A stretch of 64,000 bases of DNA, taken from assembly GCF_900100395.1 (NCBI RefSeq), contig NZ_FNFB01000021.1, positions 1 through 64,000 on the forward strand, read 5' to 3'. Position numbers and translations under genes: made by a program. The notes under the pieces were generated by a model that saw only the letters and a program-made list of their open reading frames with translations, searched no databases and had not been told where the DNA came from. Every line of letters begins with the position of its first letter. Positions within the stretch are counted from its first letter, which is position 1. Positions 50,179 through 58,955 of this stretch are shown here, piece after piece. This DNA comes from Nonomuraea maritima. Its GTDB lineage: Bacteria; Actinomycetota; Actinomycetes; Streptosporangiales; Streptosporangiaceae.

Positions 50179-51234
50179 TCAGTGGCGGGCCGGTTCGTGA
50201 TCCGACGCGAGCAGTTCGCGCACTCTCGGGGCGACCTCGCGGCCCAGCAGCTCGATGGTGCGGGCGCGGGCCTGGCGAGGGAGGCGCATGATGTCGTACT
50301 TGAGGTCGAAGCGGCTGAGGCGCAGCTCGCGGGTCACCCTGACGATCTTGCGGGCGACCGTCTCGGGGGAACCGACGAACAGCGCGCCCTGCTCGAGCTC
50401 GGCCTCGTACCGCTGACGGGTGGGCGCGTAGAAGCCGCGCTCGGCGGCGAGCGCCTCGACGACGGGCTGCCAGTACCGCCACCAGAGGTCGACGGCCTCG
50501 TCGTCGGTGTCGGCGACGAGGCCGAGCGAGTGCTGGCCGATCGGCAGCGCGGGCCGCCCGGACCGCTCGAGGGCCTCCAGGTACAGCTCGACGTTCCCGG
50601 CGAACCGGCCGGGCCGTCCGCCGATGATCGCCATCATGAGCGGCAGGCCGTGGCGGGCCGCGCGCAGCACGGAGCCGGGGCTGCCGCCCACGCCGATCCA
50701 CGTGGGGATGCCTCCCGGACGCATGCGCGGGTGCGGGCGCTGCCGGTGGAGCGGCGTCCGGACCGTCCCCGACCAGGTGACCTCCTCCTCGCGTTCCAGC
50801 CGCAGGAAGAGGTCGAGCTTCTCCTCGAACAGCCGCTCGTAGTCGGCCAGGTCGTAGCCGAACAGCGGGAACGACTCGGTCGCCGAGGCGCGGCCGAGGA
50901 CGATGCGGGCGCGTCCGTCCGAGACCGCGTCGAGAGTGGCGTACTCGTGGTAGAGCCGAACCGGGTCGTTGGTGCTCAGCACGGTCACGGAGGTGCCGAG
51001 CGCGATGCGGTCGGTGGCGGTGGCGATCGCGGCGAGCAGCACCGGGGGCGCGGAGTCGTTGTGCCCTTCCCGGTAGTGCTCGCCCACGCTGAACACGTCG
51101 AGCCCGGCCGCCTCGGCGAGGCGGGCCTCCTCGACGATCAGCCGTACCGTCTCGGCGTCTGTGAGCGCGCGTCCGCCGTCGGTCGCGATCTCGCCGAACG
51201 AGTTGAGCCCCAGCTCGAAGCGCGCGTGTTCCAT
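50179..51234 (-). CDS. LLM class flavin/F420-dependent oxidoreductase
   Basis: 351 aa from ATG 51234. Same family and architecture as the neighbour: [97 protein letters not shown]. First gene of the three-gene unit; the promoter region carries two 18-bp palindromes. Substrate unknown. Confidence 0.88.
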   Translation of the reverse strand: MEHARFELGLNSFGEIATDGGRALTDAETVRLIVEEARLAEAAGLDVFSVGEHYREGHNDSAPPVLLAAIATATDRIALGTSVTVLSTNDPVRLYHEYATLDAVSDGRARIVLGRASATESFPLFGYDLADYERLFEEKLDLFLRLEREEEVTWSGTVRTPLHRQRPHPRMRPGGIPTWIGVGGSPGSVLRAARHGLPLMMAIIGGRPGRFAGNVELYLEALERSGRPALPIGQHSLGLVADTDDEAVDLWWRYWQPVVEALAAERGFYAPTRQRYEAELEQGALFVGSPETVARKIVRVTRELRLSRFDLKYDIMRLPRQARARTIELLGREVAPRVRELLASDHEPARH

Positions 51235-51270
51235 GGCCCCTCCCCCGCTCCGGCAGACTCGCACCGGAGA

Positions 51271-51316
51271 TGATTGACGCGTCAATCATGTAGCCAAGTG
51301 ATTGACGTGTCAATCA
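51271..51316. promoter_or_regulatory. Twin 18-bp palindromes upstream of the LLM/F420 operon
   Basis: TGATTGACGCGTCAATCA (51271-51288) is a perfect 18-bp palindrome. A second copy differing in one central base, TGATTGACGTGTCAATCA, lies at 51299-51316, 28 bp away centre to centre. They occupy the gap before the LLM gene. The form suits a TetR dimer pair; no regulator is encoded next to them. Confidence 0.8.
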
Positions 51317-51317
51317 G

Positions 51318-53021
51318 TCATCGGGTGAGAGTGAGGCTCCAGTAGCCGGCGTAGCGGCCCCGGCGGCGCAGGAGCTCCTCGTGGGTGCCCTCCTCGACGA
51401 TGCGGCCGCCGTCCAGGAACACGATGCGGTCGGCGCGGCGGACGGTCCGCAGGCGGTGGGCCACCATCACCACCGTCCGGCCCGCCATCAGCCGCTCGAT
51501 CCCCTCGTGGACGGCCGCCTCGTTCACCGGGTCGAGGGCCGAGGTCACCTCGTCCAGCAGCACGACGGGCGCGTCCTTCAGCAGCGCCCGCGCGATCGAC
51601 ACACGCTGGCGCTCACCGCCCGACAGCAGCGCGCCGCCCTCGCCGACGTTCGTCGCCCAGCCGCCGGGCAGCCGCTCGACCACCTCGTCCAGCCGCGCCG
51701 CCGTCGCGGCCGCGCGCACCTCGGCCGCGCTCGCGTCGGGACGGCCGAGGCGGACGTTCTCCTCGATCGAGCCGTCGAACAGGTAGACGTCCTGGAACAC
51801 GATCGCGATCTGCTGCCGCAGGACCTCGGTGCTGATCGCCCGTACGTCCACGCCGCCGAGCCGTACGGCGCCCTCGTCCACGTCGTGGAAGCGGGCGAGC
51901 AGCTGCAACAGGGTGGTCTTGCCCGCGCCCGAGGGTCCCACGACGGCGAGCCGCTGCCCCTCCGGCACCCGCAACGACAGACCGTCGATCACCCGGCGTC
52001 CGTCCGGCCGGAACGTGACGGACGCGAACTCCAGGTCCCGGCGCGCCGGCCGGATCGGGCGGGCGGGTTCGGGCAGCGGCTCGGTGCGCAACACCGTGTC
52101 GAGCCGTACGAGCTCGGCGCGCGCCACCCGCAGGGTGCCGCCGAGCTCCGCCAGCGACAGCAGCGGGTCCGCGCAGCGGGCGGCCAGGACCAGGATCGAC
52201 AGGACCTCCGCGGCACCGACGCCGCCGCCGAGCGCCAGGTACGCGCCCAGCACCAGCACCCCGGTGAAGGCCGCCTGCACGGTGAGCGTGAGTCCCACCA
52301 CGCCGGGCAGCACCGCCAGCGTCATCCGGCGGGACACCCGCTGCAGCCCGTGCAGCGCGTCGTCGAGCAGCCCGAACCGTTCTGCGGTCCGGCCTCCGGT
52401 GCGCAGCACCGGCTGGGCCTGGAGGTACTCGATGACGCGGCCGGTGGCCTCGTGGTCGCGTCCGGCGCGCTCGGCGTCGGTGGCGGCCATGGAACGCCCC
52501 GTGAAGCGTGTCGCGGCGGCCACGAGGGGGACGGCGGCCAGCGCGGCCAGTCCCAGCCGCCAGTCGAAGGCGAGCATCACGGCGACGATCGTCAGCGGCG
52601 TCACGCAGGCGGACACGTACGGCGCGAGCAGGTGCGCGATCACGCCGATCGCCTGAAGGACGCCGCGGCCGGCCATGACCGACACCTCGCCGACCCGGCC
52701 GGGCCCGTACCAGCCGAGGGGCAGCCGGGCCAGGTGGTCGCCGAGCCGGTGGTAGACGCCGTGCAGCAGCGAGGTCCCGACGCGGAACCCGGACAGGTCG
52801 CTGAGGTAGCGCAGCGCCGCGTAGCCCGCGACCGCGGCCCCGAACGCGACCAGCCACGGCAGGGCTCCCCCTGGATCGCCGCCGAACAGCGCCCGCAGCA
52901 CCGGGACCAGCAGCGCGCAGGACAGTCCTTCGGCGACCGCGGTCGCCGCCATCAGCGCCACGGTGCGGCGCACCGGCGGCGCGTACTCGGGTCCGAGGAC
53001 GCGCAGCAGCGTACGGATCAT
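51318..53021 (-). CDS. ABC exporter, fused permease-ATPase
   Basis: 567 aa from ATG 53021. An N-terminal six-helix membrane domain (about 20-300) is followed by the ATPase: Walker A GPSGAGKTT, Q-loop AIVFQDVYLF, signature LSGGERQRVSI, Walker B VVLLDEVTSALD, switch His in VMVAHRL. It overlaps the upstream ABC gene by 4 bp, so the two probably form a heterodimer of the IrtA/IrtB or MsbA-like type. Substrate not evident. Confidence 0.92.
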   Translation of the reverse strand: MIRTLLRVLGPEYAPPVRRTVALMAATAVAEGLSCALLVPVLRALFGGDPGGALPWLVAFGAAVAGYAALRYLSDLSGFRVGTSLLHGVYHRLGDHLARLPLGWYGPGRVGEVSVMAGRGVLQAIGVIAHLLAPYVSACVTPLTIVAVMLAFDWRLGLAALAAVPLVAAATRFTGRSMAATDAERAGRDHEATGRVIEYLQAQPVLRTGGRTAERFGLLDDALHGLQRVSRRMTLAVLPGVVGLTLTVQAAFTGVLVLGAYLALGGGVGAAEVLSILVLAARCADPLLSLAELGGTLRVARAELVRLDTVLRTEPLPEPARPIRPARRDLEFASVTFRPDGRRVIDGLSLRVPEGQRLAVVGPSGAGKTTLLQLLARFHDVDEGAVRLGGVDVRAISTEVLRQQIAIVFQDVYLFDGSIEENVRLGRPDASAAEVRAAATAARLDEVVERLPGGWATNVGEGGALLSGGERQRVSIARALLKDAPVVLLDEVTSALDPVNEAAVHEGIERLMAGRTVVMVAHRLRTVRRADRIVFLDGGRIVEEGTHEELLRRRGRYAGYWSLTLTR

Positions 53022-54853
53022 CGGAGCTCTCCTTCCAGGGTCTCCTGCCGGGTCCGCAGGAACGCGGCGAACCGCCCGTCCTGGGCAGCCAGTTCGGACG
53101 GGGCGCCGCGCTCGACGACGACGCCGTCCTCCAGCACGACGACGGTGTCGGCGTCGGCCACGGTCTCCTGCCGGTGGGCGATGACCAGCACCGTGCGCTC
53201 GCCGTCCGACGCCAGCGCCCGGCGCACCGCCTGCTCGGTCTGCGGGTCGGCGAAGGCGGTCGCCTCGTCCAGCACGAGGACGGGCGTGTCGGCGAGCAGC
53301 GCCCGCGCGATCGCGATCCGCTGGGCCTCGCCGCCCGACAGCGTGACGCCCTCGCCGAGCACCGTGTCGTATCCGCGCGGCAGCTCCAGGATCCGTTCGT
53401 GCAGGTTCACCAGCCGGGCGACACGGACGACGTCCTCGCTGCCCGCCCCCGGCACGGCGAGCGCGATGTTGTCGGCGACCGACGCGCGCAGCAGCCGGAC
53501 GTCCTGGAAGACGAACGAGACCGCGCGGTACAGCTCGCGCGCGGCGATCTCGCGCAGGTCCACGCCGCCGAGCAGGACCGCGCCGTGCGACGGGTCGAAG
53601 AACCGCGGCAGCAGCTGGACGAGCGTGGACTTGCCGCTCCCCGACGGCCCGACGAGCGCGGTGACCGTGCCGGGCTCGAGGACCAGGTCGACGCCGCGCA
53701 GCACCTCGCGGCCTGGTTCGTAACCGAACCGGACGCCGCGCAGCTCCACCCGGTGCCCCCGTGGCATGACCGGGTGGACGGGCTCGGCCAGGGGCGGCAC
53801 CGCGAGCACGTCCCGGATCCGCCCGAGCCCGCGACGGGCGGCCTGCAGGTCGTCGAAGCCGTGGCCGAGCGCCGCCACCGGCGCGGTCAGCCCCAGCCCG
53901 AGCAGCAGGAACGGCAGCAGGTCGGCCGGCGCCATGCCCCCGCCCGCGACCAGCGCCGCCCCGCCGACGAGCACGGCGAGCAGCACGAACGGCGGCGACA
54001 GCGCCACCTGCATCGCGGCGGCCACCCCGGCCAGGCCGCGCACCATCCGGTAGAAGACGCGGACGAAGTCGTCGACGGCCGCGCGGAACCGGTGGTGGGC
54101 GCGTTCGCCCCCGCCGAACGCCTTGACGACCGCGATGCCCTGGACGAACTCGACCGCCGCGTCGGCGATGCGTCCCATGGCCGCGTCGAACTCCATCTGC
54201 TCGCGCAGCCGGGCAGCGGTCATCATGAACGGGACCAGCGCCACGGCGAGCGCCACCGGGATGAGCGTGATCAGCGTGAGCCGCCAGTCGACGGTGAACA
54301 GGTAGACCAGCGACAGCAGCGGCACCACGAACGCGGAGATCAGTTCGCCGGGGGTGTGGGCGACGAACGGGTGCACGGAGCTGACGTCGTCCCCCACCAC
54401 TTTGGCCAGCTCGCCGGTGCGGCGCCGGGACAGCCAGCCGATCGGTACGCGTCCGAGCGACGCGGCCAGCTCCCGGCGGAGCGCCAGCTGCACCTGGCCG
54501 TCGACGAGGTGCGCGATGCCGGACGACGCGCCGGTGAACAGCAGCCGGACGAGCAGCCCGGCCGCGCCGGCGATCACCAGGAACCGGACGTGACCGGGAT
54601 CGAGCGGGCCGGGCGACAGCAGGGCGCGGCCGAGCTCCACGACCGCGAGCAGCGGTGCGAGGCCCGCGACCGCGCCGACGACCTGGAGGGCCACGACGGC
54701 GGCGAAGCCGCGGGCGTGCGGGCGCAGCAGCCGGCGCACGGCCTGCCGCGCTGTGTCGGTGGCTGGGTCGGTGGCTGGGTCGGTGGCTGGGTCGGTGGTG
54801 GTGGTCCCGCCCGTGGGTTCGGTTACCTGGGCTCTCATGACCGCCATCGTCAT
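53018..54853 (-). CDS. ABC exporter, fused permease-ATPase
   Basis: 611 aa from ATG 54853 (ATG 54838 also possible). A Thr/Asp/Pro repeat (DPATDPATDPAT, about residues 20-32) precedes six helices and an ATPase with Walker A GPSGSGKST, signature LSGGEAQRIAI, Walker B VLVLDEATAFAD and IAHRQ. The repeat is encoded by 12-bp units. Divergent from the ECF sigma gene; partner of the downstream exporter half. Confidence 0.91.
   Translation of the reverse strand: MTMAVMRAQVTEPTGGTTTTDPATDPATDPATDTARQAVRRLLRPHARGFAAVVALQVVGAVAGLAPLLAVVELGRALLSPGPLDPGHVRFLVIAGAAGLLVRLLFTGASSGIAHLVDGQVQLALRRELAASLGRVPIGWLSRRRTGELAKVVGDDVSSVHPFVAHTPGELISAFVVPLLSLVYLFTVDWRLTLITLIPVALAVALVPFMMTAARLREQMEFDAAMGRIADAAVEFVQGIAVVKAFGGGERAHHRFRAAVDDFVRVFYRMVRGLAGVAAAMQVALSPPFVLLAVLVGGAALVAGGGMAPADLLPFLLLGLGLTAPVAALGHGFDDLQAARRGLGRIRDVLAVPPLAEPVHPVMPRGHRVELRGVRFGYEPGREVLRGVDLVLEPGTVTALVGPSGSGKSTLVQLLPRFFDPSHGAVLLGGVDLREIAARELYRAVSFVFQDVRLLRASVADNIALAVPGAGSEDVVRVARLVNLHERILELPRGYDTVLGEGVTLSGGEAQRIAIARALLADTPVLVLDEATAFADPQTEQAVRRALASDGERTVLVIAHRQETVADADTVVVLEDGVVVERGAPSELAAQDGRFAAFLRTRQETLEGELR
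54755..54802. repeat. 12-bp tandem repeat in ABC exporter gene
   Basis: gtcggtggctgg occurs three times in a row from 54755, with a degenerate fourth copy to 54802. It encodes the DPAT repeats near the N-terminus of the ABC protein, in frame, so copy number can vary without loss of the frame. Confidence 0.9.
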
Positions 54854-54904
54854 CCGATGGCGTGGTCCTGCGCGTCCTGCCGGTGGAGTCCTTCGCCGCT
54901 ACGA

Positions 54905-54924
54905 CGCCGGGAGTAGTCCCGGCG
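54905..54924. promoter_or_regulatory. Hairpin/palindrome between ABC exporter and sigma factor
   Basis: CGCCGGGA-gtag-TCCCGGCG lies in the divergent gap. It could be a protein-binding palindrome or an RNA hairpin in the sigma-factor leader. Confidence 0.5.
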
Positions 54925-54943
54925 GTTGCGTACGGTGGTACGC

Positions 54944-55867
54944 GTGACAGGCATGATGTCGGGGCCGCCGTCCGACGAGGAGCTGGTGCGCTCCGCGCGG
55001 GACGGCGAGATGGCGGCCATGGGGGCGCTGCTCGAGAGGCACCGGGCCGGGATGCACGCCGTGGCGCTGAGCGTGCTCGGCAACCGGCCCGACGTGGAGG
55101 ACGCCGTACAGGACGCCTTCCTGGTCGCCGTGCGGCGCATCGGCGACGTGCGGCGGGCGGAGTCCGTGGGCGCGTGGCTGCGCATGATCGTCCGGAACGT
55201 CTGCCGCTCCCGGCTGCGCTCGCCCGACGCCCCGACACCGGTCCCCGACCTCGCGATGCTGCCGGGCGCGACGAGCCCAGAACGGATCCTCGACCGGCAC
55301 GCGATGCGCGACTGGCTCTGGAGGGCGGTCGAGGAGCTGTCGCCCACCCTGCGCATGACGCTGATGCTGCGTCACTTCAGCCCGCGCACGCCGTCGTACG
55401 AGCAGATCGCCGAGCTGTGCGGCGTGCCGGTCGGCACGGTGCGCAGCAGGCTCAGCGAGGCCAGGACCAAGCTGGTCGCCGCGATGGCCGCGACCGCCGA
55501 GTCGGCGCACGCCGACGCCGCCGCGCTGTCGCGGGCGAGCGCCAGGCAGGCGGCCGAGACGCTGGCCGCGGCCGAGCGGGGCCGGTTCGCCGAGCTCACG
55601 GCCGAGCGGTGGAGCCCGGACGTCGCCCTCTACTCCGGGCGGCAGCGGGTGGGCGGCCGCGACTTCCTGGTCCGCGGCATGGAGTGCGACCTGGAGGCGG
55701 GCGTACGGCAGCGCTTCGTGACCGCCGTCACCAGCCGCGACGTCACCATCTGGGAGATGGACCTGGTGAACCCACCGGACGATCCCGACCACTGCCCGCC
55801 GGCGGTCGCCTGGCTGATGACCATGAAGGACGGCCGCCCGCACGAGGTACGGCTCTTCCACGGCTGA
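54944..55867 (+). CDS. ECF-type RNA polymerase sigma factor with C-terminal extension
   Basis: 307 aa if started at GTG 54944. Sigma-70 region 2 (DEELVRSARDGEMAAMGALL, NRPDVEDAVQDAFLVAVRRI) and region 4 (LSPTLRMTLMLRHFSP, YEQIAELCGVPVGTVRSRLS) are clear. Residues after about 185 form a SnoaL-like alpha/beta tail (RFAELTAERWSPDVALYSG, WEMDLVNPPDDPDH) as in SigJ/ECF41-type factors, where the extension replaces an anti-sigma partner. No anti-sigma gene is adjacent. Confidence 0.85.
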   Translation: MTGMMSGPPSDEELVRSARDGEMAAMGALLERHRAGMHAVALSVLGNRPDVEDAVQDAFLVAVRRIGDVRRAESVGAWLRMIVRNVCRSRLRSPDAPTPVPDLAMLPGATSPERILDRHAMRDWLWRAVEELSPTLRMTLMLRHFSPRTPSYEQIAELCGVPVGTVRSRLSEARTKLVAAMAATAESAHADAAALSRASARQAAETLAAAERGRFAELTAERWSPDVALYSGRQRVGGRDFLVRGMECDLEAGVRQRFVTAVTSRDVTIWEMDLVNPPDDPDHCPPAVAWLMTMKDGRPHEVRLFHG

Positions 55868-55871
55868 GACG

Positions 55872-56387
55872 TCACGAGCCGTCGGCGGCCGAGGTCCTGC
55901 GCCGGACGTCGGCGGTCAGTTTCGCCAGCAGTCGCGCGAGCGTGGCCTTCTCGTCCGCGGACAGCCCGGCGACCAGCGACGCCTCGCGCCCGAGCACCGA
56001 GTCGACCGACCCTTCGATGAGCGCGTGCCCCTCGTCGGTCAACGACACCACGACGCTCTTGCGCCCGGTCTCGCCGGGGCTCCGCCGGATCAGCCCCTCG
56101 CGCTCGGCCCTGGCCACGCGCTGGGAGATCGCCCCGGCCGTCACGAGCGTGCGCCGGGCCAGCTCGCGGGTGGTCAGCCGGTAAGGAGGGCCGGAGCGGC
56201 GGATCACGGACAGCAGGTCGAGCGTGGCCGCGTCGATCCCGGCCGCGCGCAGGACGCGGGCGCGGTCGTCGGCGAACAGCTTGGCCAGCTGCCAGATCGG
56301 CGTCACGATCTCGATGGACTCGGTCGGCGTGCCGGGCCGTTCACGCTGCCAGGCGGCCGCGATCTCCGCGGGAGTGGTGTTGGACAT
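55872..56387 (-). CDS. MarR family transcriptional regulator
   Basis: 171 aa from ATG 56387. wHTH: LDLLSVIRRSGPPYRLTT, LARRTLVTAGAISQRVARAE, wing SPGETGRKSVVVSLTDEG. It faces the SDR gene at 56442 across 54 bp containing a perfect 16-bp palindrome, so it most likely represses itself and the SDR. The tail carries an Arg-rich helix ending RRRTSAADGS. Confidence 0.87.
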   Translation of the reverse strand: MSNTTPAEIAAAWQRERPGTPTESIEIVTPIWQLAKLFADDRARVLRAAGIDAATLDLLSVIRRSGPPYRLTTRELARRTLVTAGAISQRVARAEREGLIRRSPGETGRKSVVVSLTDEGHALIEGSVDSVLGREASLVAGLSADEKATLARLLAKLTADVRRRTSAADGS

Positions 56388-56404
56388 CCGGGAACCCTCC
56401 GCTA

Positions 56405-56420
56405 TGTTTAGGCCTAAACA
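56405..56420. promoter_or_regulatory. Perfect 16-bp palindrome, MarR operator
   Basis: TGTTTAGGCCTAAACA is perfectly symmetric and AT-rich in an otherwise GC-rich gap between the divergent MarR and SDR genes. This is the classic position and form of a MarR autoregulatory site. Confidence 0.78.
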
Positions 56421-56441
56421 GAGTAGCCGCATGGAGTGAAC

Positions 56442-57161
56442 GTGAGCAGAACCGTACTCGTCACCGGGGGCACCAGCGGCATCGGCAGGGCCGTCGCCGC
56501 GCGTTTCGCCGCCGACGGGGCCGACGTCGTCATCACCGGCCGCCGCGCCGGCACCGTCGAGCCCGCTGCCAAGGACCTCGGGGTGCGCGGGATCGTCTGT
56601 GACGCCACCCGGCCCGACGAGGTCGCCGCCCTGGCCGGCGAGCTGAGCGGCCCGCTCGACGTGCTGGTCAACGTCGCGGGTGGCCTTCCCGCCACGCCGG
56701 ACGCCGGGGCGCCGCCGCTGGAGACACTGGCCGAGGAGTGGCTGTCGAGCGTCTCGCTGAACGTGCTGACCGCCGTCCTGACCACGGCCGCCGTCAGCGA
56801 GCGGCTCGCCCCTGGAGGCGCGGTCGTCAGCATCGGGTCGATCGGCGCCGAGCGCCGCGGCGGGTCGTACGGCGCCGCGAAGGCCGCCCTCGCCGCCTGG
56901 AGCGCCTCGCTGGCCGCCACGCTGGGCCCGCGGGACGTCACCTGCAACGTCATCTCCTCCGGCTACGTCGTCGGCACCAACTTCTTCGGCGACGCGATGA
57001 CCGAGGAACGCCACCGCGAGAAAGTGGCGGAGACGCTCGTCAAACGGCCGGGCACGCCCGACGACATCGCCCACACCGTCTTCTTCCTCGCCTCCCCCGG
57101 CGCCCGGCACATCACCGGCCAGACCATCCACGTGAACGGCGGCGCGCACACCACCCGCTGA
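56442..57161 (+). CDS. SDR family oxidoreductase
   Basis: 239 aa, GTG 56442 with GGAG six bases upstream. NADP motif VTGGTSGIGRAVAA, NVAGG, catalytic Ser in SIGSIGA, GSYGAAKAALA (Tyr and Lys of the catalytic pair), VISSGYVVGTNFF, and the C-terminal TGQTIHVNGGAHTTR. Typical classical SDR; substrate unknown. Controlled in all likelihood by the divergent MarR regulator. Confidence 0.9.
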   Translation: MSRTVLVTGGTSGIGRAVAARFAADGADVVITGRRAGTVEPAAKDLGVRGIVCDATRPDEVAALAGELSGPLDVLVNVAGGLPATPDAGAPPLETLAEEWLSSVSLNVLTAVLTTAAVSERLAPGGAVVSIGSIGAERRGGSYGAAKAALAAWSASLAATLGPRDVTCNVISSGYVVGTNFFGDAMTEERHREKVAETLVKRPGTPDDIAHTVFFLASPGARHITGQTIHVNGGAHTTR

Positions 57162-57183
57162 GCGCAGAACGGGCCGGCCCGTT

Positions 57184-57215
57184 CCCCCGAGCGTCGGTCC
57201 ACCACCGACCGGGGG
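57184..57215 (+). terminator. Terminator after SDR gene
   Basis: CCCCCG and GTCGGT on the left pair with ACCGAC and CGGGGG on the right around a CCACC loop, with a 3-nt bulge. An 18-bp palindrome (GAACGGGCCGGCCCGTTC, 57167-57184) precedes it. Together they should end transcription. Confidence 0.65.
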
Positions 57216-57285
57216 CGGCCCGTTCGCGCAGGTCAGGGGCTTGCGCCGGCGCGTTTTGTCGGGGCGCGACGGTAGCATGCCCCTC

Positions 57286-57726
57286 ATGACGCCGCACGAG
57301 CTCGCCACCCTCACGCACCTGCGGCGGGCGCGCGACCTGATCGACCGCGAGTACGCACGCCCGCTCGACGTGCCGACGATGGCGCGCCACGCGCTCATGT
57401 CGCCGGCCCACTTCTCGCGGCAGTTCAAGGCGGCCTACGGCGAGACGCCGTACAACTACCTGATGACCCGCCGCATCGAGCGGGCGATGGCGCTGCTGCG
57501 CGCGGGCATGAGCGTGACCGACGCGTGCATGGCGGTCGGCTGTACCTCGCTCGGGTCGTTCAGCTCGCGCTTCACCGAGCTGGTCGGCGAGACGCCGAGC
57601 GCCTACCGCGCGGGCGAGCACCCCGCCGAGGCGGCGATGCCGCCGTGCGTGGCCAGGACGCGCACCCGCCCGGTCAGGCGCGAGCCGAGCAGGATCGGAG
57701 AAGCGCGGCGCGGAGCCGCCGCCTAG
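57286..57726 (+). CDS. AraC family transcriptional regulator, HTH domain only
   Basis: 146 aa from ATG 57286 (57277 also possible). Two HTH helices of the AraC type occupy most of the protein: ARDLIDREYARPLDVPTMAR, SPAHFSRQFKAAYGETPYNY, VTDACMAVGCTSLGSFSSRF, TPSAYR. There is no N-terminal sensor domain; the tail is Arg/Pro-rich. It is followed by a VOC gene 10 bp downstream, a common pairing in which the regulator controls a glyoxalase-like protein. Confidence 0.87.
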   Translation: MTPHELATLTHLRRARDLIDREYARPLDVPTMARHALMSPAHFSRQFKAAYGETPYNYLMTRRIERAMALLRAGMSVTDACMAVGCTSLGSFSSRFTELVGETPSAYRAGEHPAEAAMPPCVARTRTRPVRREPSRIGEARRGAAA

Positions 57727-57736
57727 CGTTGGCCGT

Positions 57737-58147
57737 ATGACCATCGCACTTCAGTACTGCCATATCACCGTCAACGACGTCGACGAGGCGCTCGCCTTCT
57801 ACCGCGACGCGCTCGGCCTCGACGTACGCAACGACGTCGGCTCCGGCGGGTCCCGCTGGGTGACCCTCGGCTTCCCCGGCCTCCAGGTCCCCGAGCTGGT
57901 GCTCTCCGACCCGCACGCCGGCCGGTCGCAGGCCGACGGCGACGCGGTCCAGGAACTGCTCACCAAGGGCGTCCTTTCCATGGTCGTGTTCCGTACGGAC
58001 GATCTCGAGGCGACGTTCGACAGGGTGCAGGCGTCGGGCGCCGAGGTGCTGCAGGAGCCCATCGACCAGCCGTGGGGGGTGCGCGACTGCGCGTTCCGCG
58101 ACCCGTCGGGCAACATGGTGCGGATCTCCCAGCAGCCGAAGGCCTAA
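57737..58147 (+). CDS. VOC-family (glyoxalase-like) protein
   Basis: 136 aa. Vicinal-oxygen-chelate fold: N-terminal His in QYCHITVNDVDEALAFYRDA, the second module around SMVVFRTDDLEATFDRVQ, and the metal-ligand Glu region in CAFRDPSGNMVRIS. Such proteins include glyoxalases, fosfomycin-resistance enzymes and dioxygenases; the specific activity cannot be read here. Co-transcribed with the AraC gene. Confidence 0.84.
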   Translation: MTIALQYCHITVNDVDEALAFYRDALGLDVRNDVGSGGSRWVTLGFPGLQVPELVLSDPHAGRSQADGDAVQELLTKGVLSMVVFRTDDLEATFDRVQASGAEVLQEPIDQPWGVRDCAFRDPSGNMVRISQQPKA

Positions 58148-58203
58148 CCGCCGTCCGGTGGGCATGGGGTGGGGTGGGCGAGACGAGGCGATCGGGGGCG
58201 AGC

Positions 58204-58950
58204 ATGGCTCACGACGGCGAGACCGACCGGCCGGCGGCTGACGGCCACGCGCGCCACGACGACCTGGCCGTCACGCTCACCGAACTGGCCCGCACGCTGC
58301 GGGAGGAGCCGGGCGTCCAGGAGACGCTCGACGGGATCGTCGCCGCCGCCGTCGACACGGTCCCGGGCACCCGGTACGCGGGCCTCATGGTCGTGGAGGG
58401 CCGCCGGCACGTCGACACGCGGGCCGTCACCGCCGAGGTGGTGCGCCTCGTCGACCAGGCCCAGTACGACGTGGGCGAAGGCCCCTGCCTCGACTGCCTG
58501 GACGCCGTCCACGAGCGCCGGACCGTGCGCCTGCCGGACATGACCGCCGAGCGGCGCTGGCCGCTGTTCGCCCGGCGGGCCATCGAGCTGCGGATCATGA
58601 GCATGCTGTCGTTCCAGCTGTACGTACGGCGCGACATCCTGGGGGCGCTGAACCTGTACTCACGTGAGGTGGGCGCTTTCGACGACGAGTCCGAGCACGT
58701 GGGCCTGCTGTTCGCCGCGCACGCCGCGGTGGCGATGTCGGGGGCGCAGCACGAGGAACACCTGGTCAGAGCCGTGGCGATGCGCGACCTGATCGGCCAG
58801 GCCAAGGGCATCCTCATGGAACGTCACCGGGTGACCGCCGAGCAGGCGTTCGCGCTGCTCGTACGCGCCAGCCAGCAGACCAACACCCGGCTGGCCGACA
58901 TCGCGCAGCACCTGGTCGACACCGGTGAGCTGAGCCGCCGCCGGCCATGA
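58204..58950 (+). CDS. GAF-ANTAR antiterminator-type regulator
   Basis: 248 aa from ATG 58204. An N-terminal GAF domain (about 20-175) with VEGRRHVDTRAVTAEVVRLV and GEGPCLDCLDAVHERRTV precedes an ANTAR domain (about 190-245: AVAMRDLIGQAKGILMERHR, VTAEQAFALLVRASQQTNTR). ANTAR binds RNA hairpins to prevent termination; GAF senses a ligand or redox state. Convergent with a STAS gene, suggesting a stress-signalling pair. Confidence 0.9.
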   Translation: MAHDGETDRPAADGHARHDDLAVTLTELARTLREEPGVQETLDGIVAAAVDTVPGTRYAGLMVVEGRRHVDTRAVTAEVVRLVDQAQYDVGEGPCLDCLDAVHERRTVRLPDMTAERRWPLFARRAIELRIMSMLSFQLYVRRDILGALNLYSREVGAFDDESEHVGLLFAAHAAVAMSGAQHEEHLVRAVAMRDLIGQAKGILMERHRVTAEQAFALLVRASQQTNTRLADIAQHLVDTGELSRRRP

Positions 58951-58955
58951 CGCCG

